This document shows, one piece after another, positions 63,770-64,000 of a DNA stretch of 64,000 bases (position 1 is its first letter; the number at the start of each line of letters is the position of its first letter). The DNA comes from Inquilinus sp. Marseille-Q2685. GTDB lineage: Bacteria; Pseudomonadota; Alphaproteobacteria; DSM-16000; Inquilinaceae. Location: contig NZ_CAKAKL010000006.1 in the NCBI RefSeq assembly GCF_916619195.1, positions 124,001-188,000 of the forward strand. The letters are read 5' to 3'. Under the pieces are notes generated by a model that saw only the letters and a program-made list of their open reading frames with translations, did not search any database and was not told the origin of the DNA. Made by a program: the position numbers and the translations under genes.

Positions 63770-64000
63770 TCAGTCCACCCGGGCCAGCCAGGGCGGCAGG
63801 CTCTCCCCGGCGACCATCTCTTCAAATGTGGGCCGTTTTCTGACGATAGCAAATCGATCTTTGTCGACCAGCACCTCCGGCACCAGCGGCCGGGTGTTGT
63901 AGGTCGACGCCATCACCGCGCCATAGGCCCCGGCGCCGGTGAAGGCGACGAGGTCGCCGGCGGCCAGGGGCGGCAGGGACCGGGCCCTGGCGAAGGTGTC
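63770..64000 (-). CDS. lysA: Diaminopimelate decarboxylase, C-terminal end
   Basis: The last 76 codons of lysA, running off the window edge on the minus strand. DLVAFTGAGAYGAVMASTYNTRPLVPEVLV is the conserved C-terminal block, where the Tyr in GAGAY and the Asn/Arg of YNTRP contact the PLP or substrate. The enzyme makes lysine from meso-diaminopimelate, the product of DapF, whose gene is also in this window. It ends 22 bases before the TIGR02302 protein and is likely cotranscribed with it. Confidence 0.95.
   Translation of the reverse strand, partial: DTFARARSLPPLAAGDLVAFTGAGAYGAVMASTYNTRPLVPEVLVDKDRFAIVRKRPTFEEMVAGESLPPWLARVD

Noticed and set aside
60793-63843. A 1016-codon open frame opposite the dehydratase and TIGR02302-type genes
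   Set aside because: The translation is dominated by His, Gln, Arg and Leu with no domain, and the opposite strand encodes recognised proteins.

Overview
The window is a very GC-rich, densely packed bacterial chromosome segment. Gene content and order point to an alphaproteobacterium of the Rhodospirillales/Azospirillaceae type: an ffh-rpsP-rimM-trmD-rplS operon, a DUF2125 protein, a TIGR02302-type (DUF4175) protein beside lysA, a class II (B12-dependent) ribonucleotide reductase, and a chorismate mutase/HisC-like/TyrA-like trio. An Inquilinus-like organism is my guess from memory and cannot be tested here. I see no rRNA, tRNA, CRISPR array, phage or insertion sequence, so this is a core chromosome with some accessory insertions.

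Layout. 1-9.4 kb: end of lpxK, a LysE exporter, two methyltransferases, an MFS pump, a DUF892 ferritin-like protein beside a manganese catalase, a NUDIX hydrolase, a DUF1127 protein, and a winged-helix/TPR regulator. 9.4-13.2 kb: translation and secretion operon on the minus strand. 13.2-14.2 kb: an acetyltransferase gene preceded by a clear cobalamin riboswitch. 14.2-19.2 kb: dapF and the thiamine operon thiO-thiS-thiG-thiE behind a TPP riboswitch. 19.3-24.3 kb: ftsY, amn, a NUDIX-alpha/beta hydrolase fusion and an SDR, mostly with overlapping ends. 24.4-31.9 kb: an exported solenoid protein with a DUF3142 protein, then a GNAT, a DUF218 protein, an EamA transporter, a DUF985 cupin, a GST and gloB.

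31.9-33.8 kb carries the most unusual single gene, a trypsin-like protease fused to a DRGH-type non-specific nuclease, lying between gloB and a methyltransferase gene. 33.9-42.2 kb: aromatic amino acid genes, DUF2125, ChaC and nrdJ. 42.3-49.2 kb: an orphan protein with a palindromic promoter region, a beta-lactamase-fold hydrolase, DoxX, a polytopic membrane protein, plsC, a DUF218 protein and an MJ0042 zinc-ribbon protein. 49.2-52.3 kb: an ABC-2 exporter operon with a NEW3-type surface protein.

52.3-60.2 kb is a coherent accessory operon: a spermidine/putrescine-type ABC importer (ATPase, binding protein, two permeases), a Rieske oxygenase whose bridging residue is Glu as in quaternary-ammonium oxygenases, a PYROXD2/phytoene-desaturase-like flavoprotein, and an XRE-cupin regulator. 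Two matching TTTCAC-N4-RTGAAA palindromes lie upstream of the first gene and are candidate operators. 60.2-64 kb: a serine/threonine dehydratase-like enzyme, the TIGR02302-type membrane protein, and the end of lysA.

Inverted-repeat elements of at least three kinds punctuate the window, mostly between convergent genes. Functional names rest on motif recognition by eye; no database search was possible.
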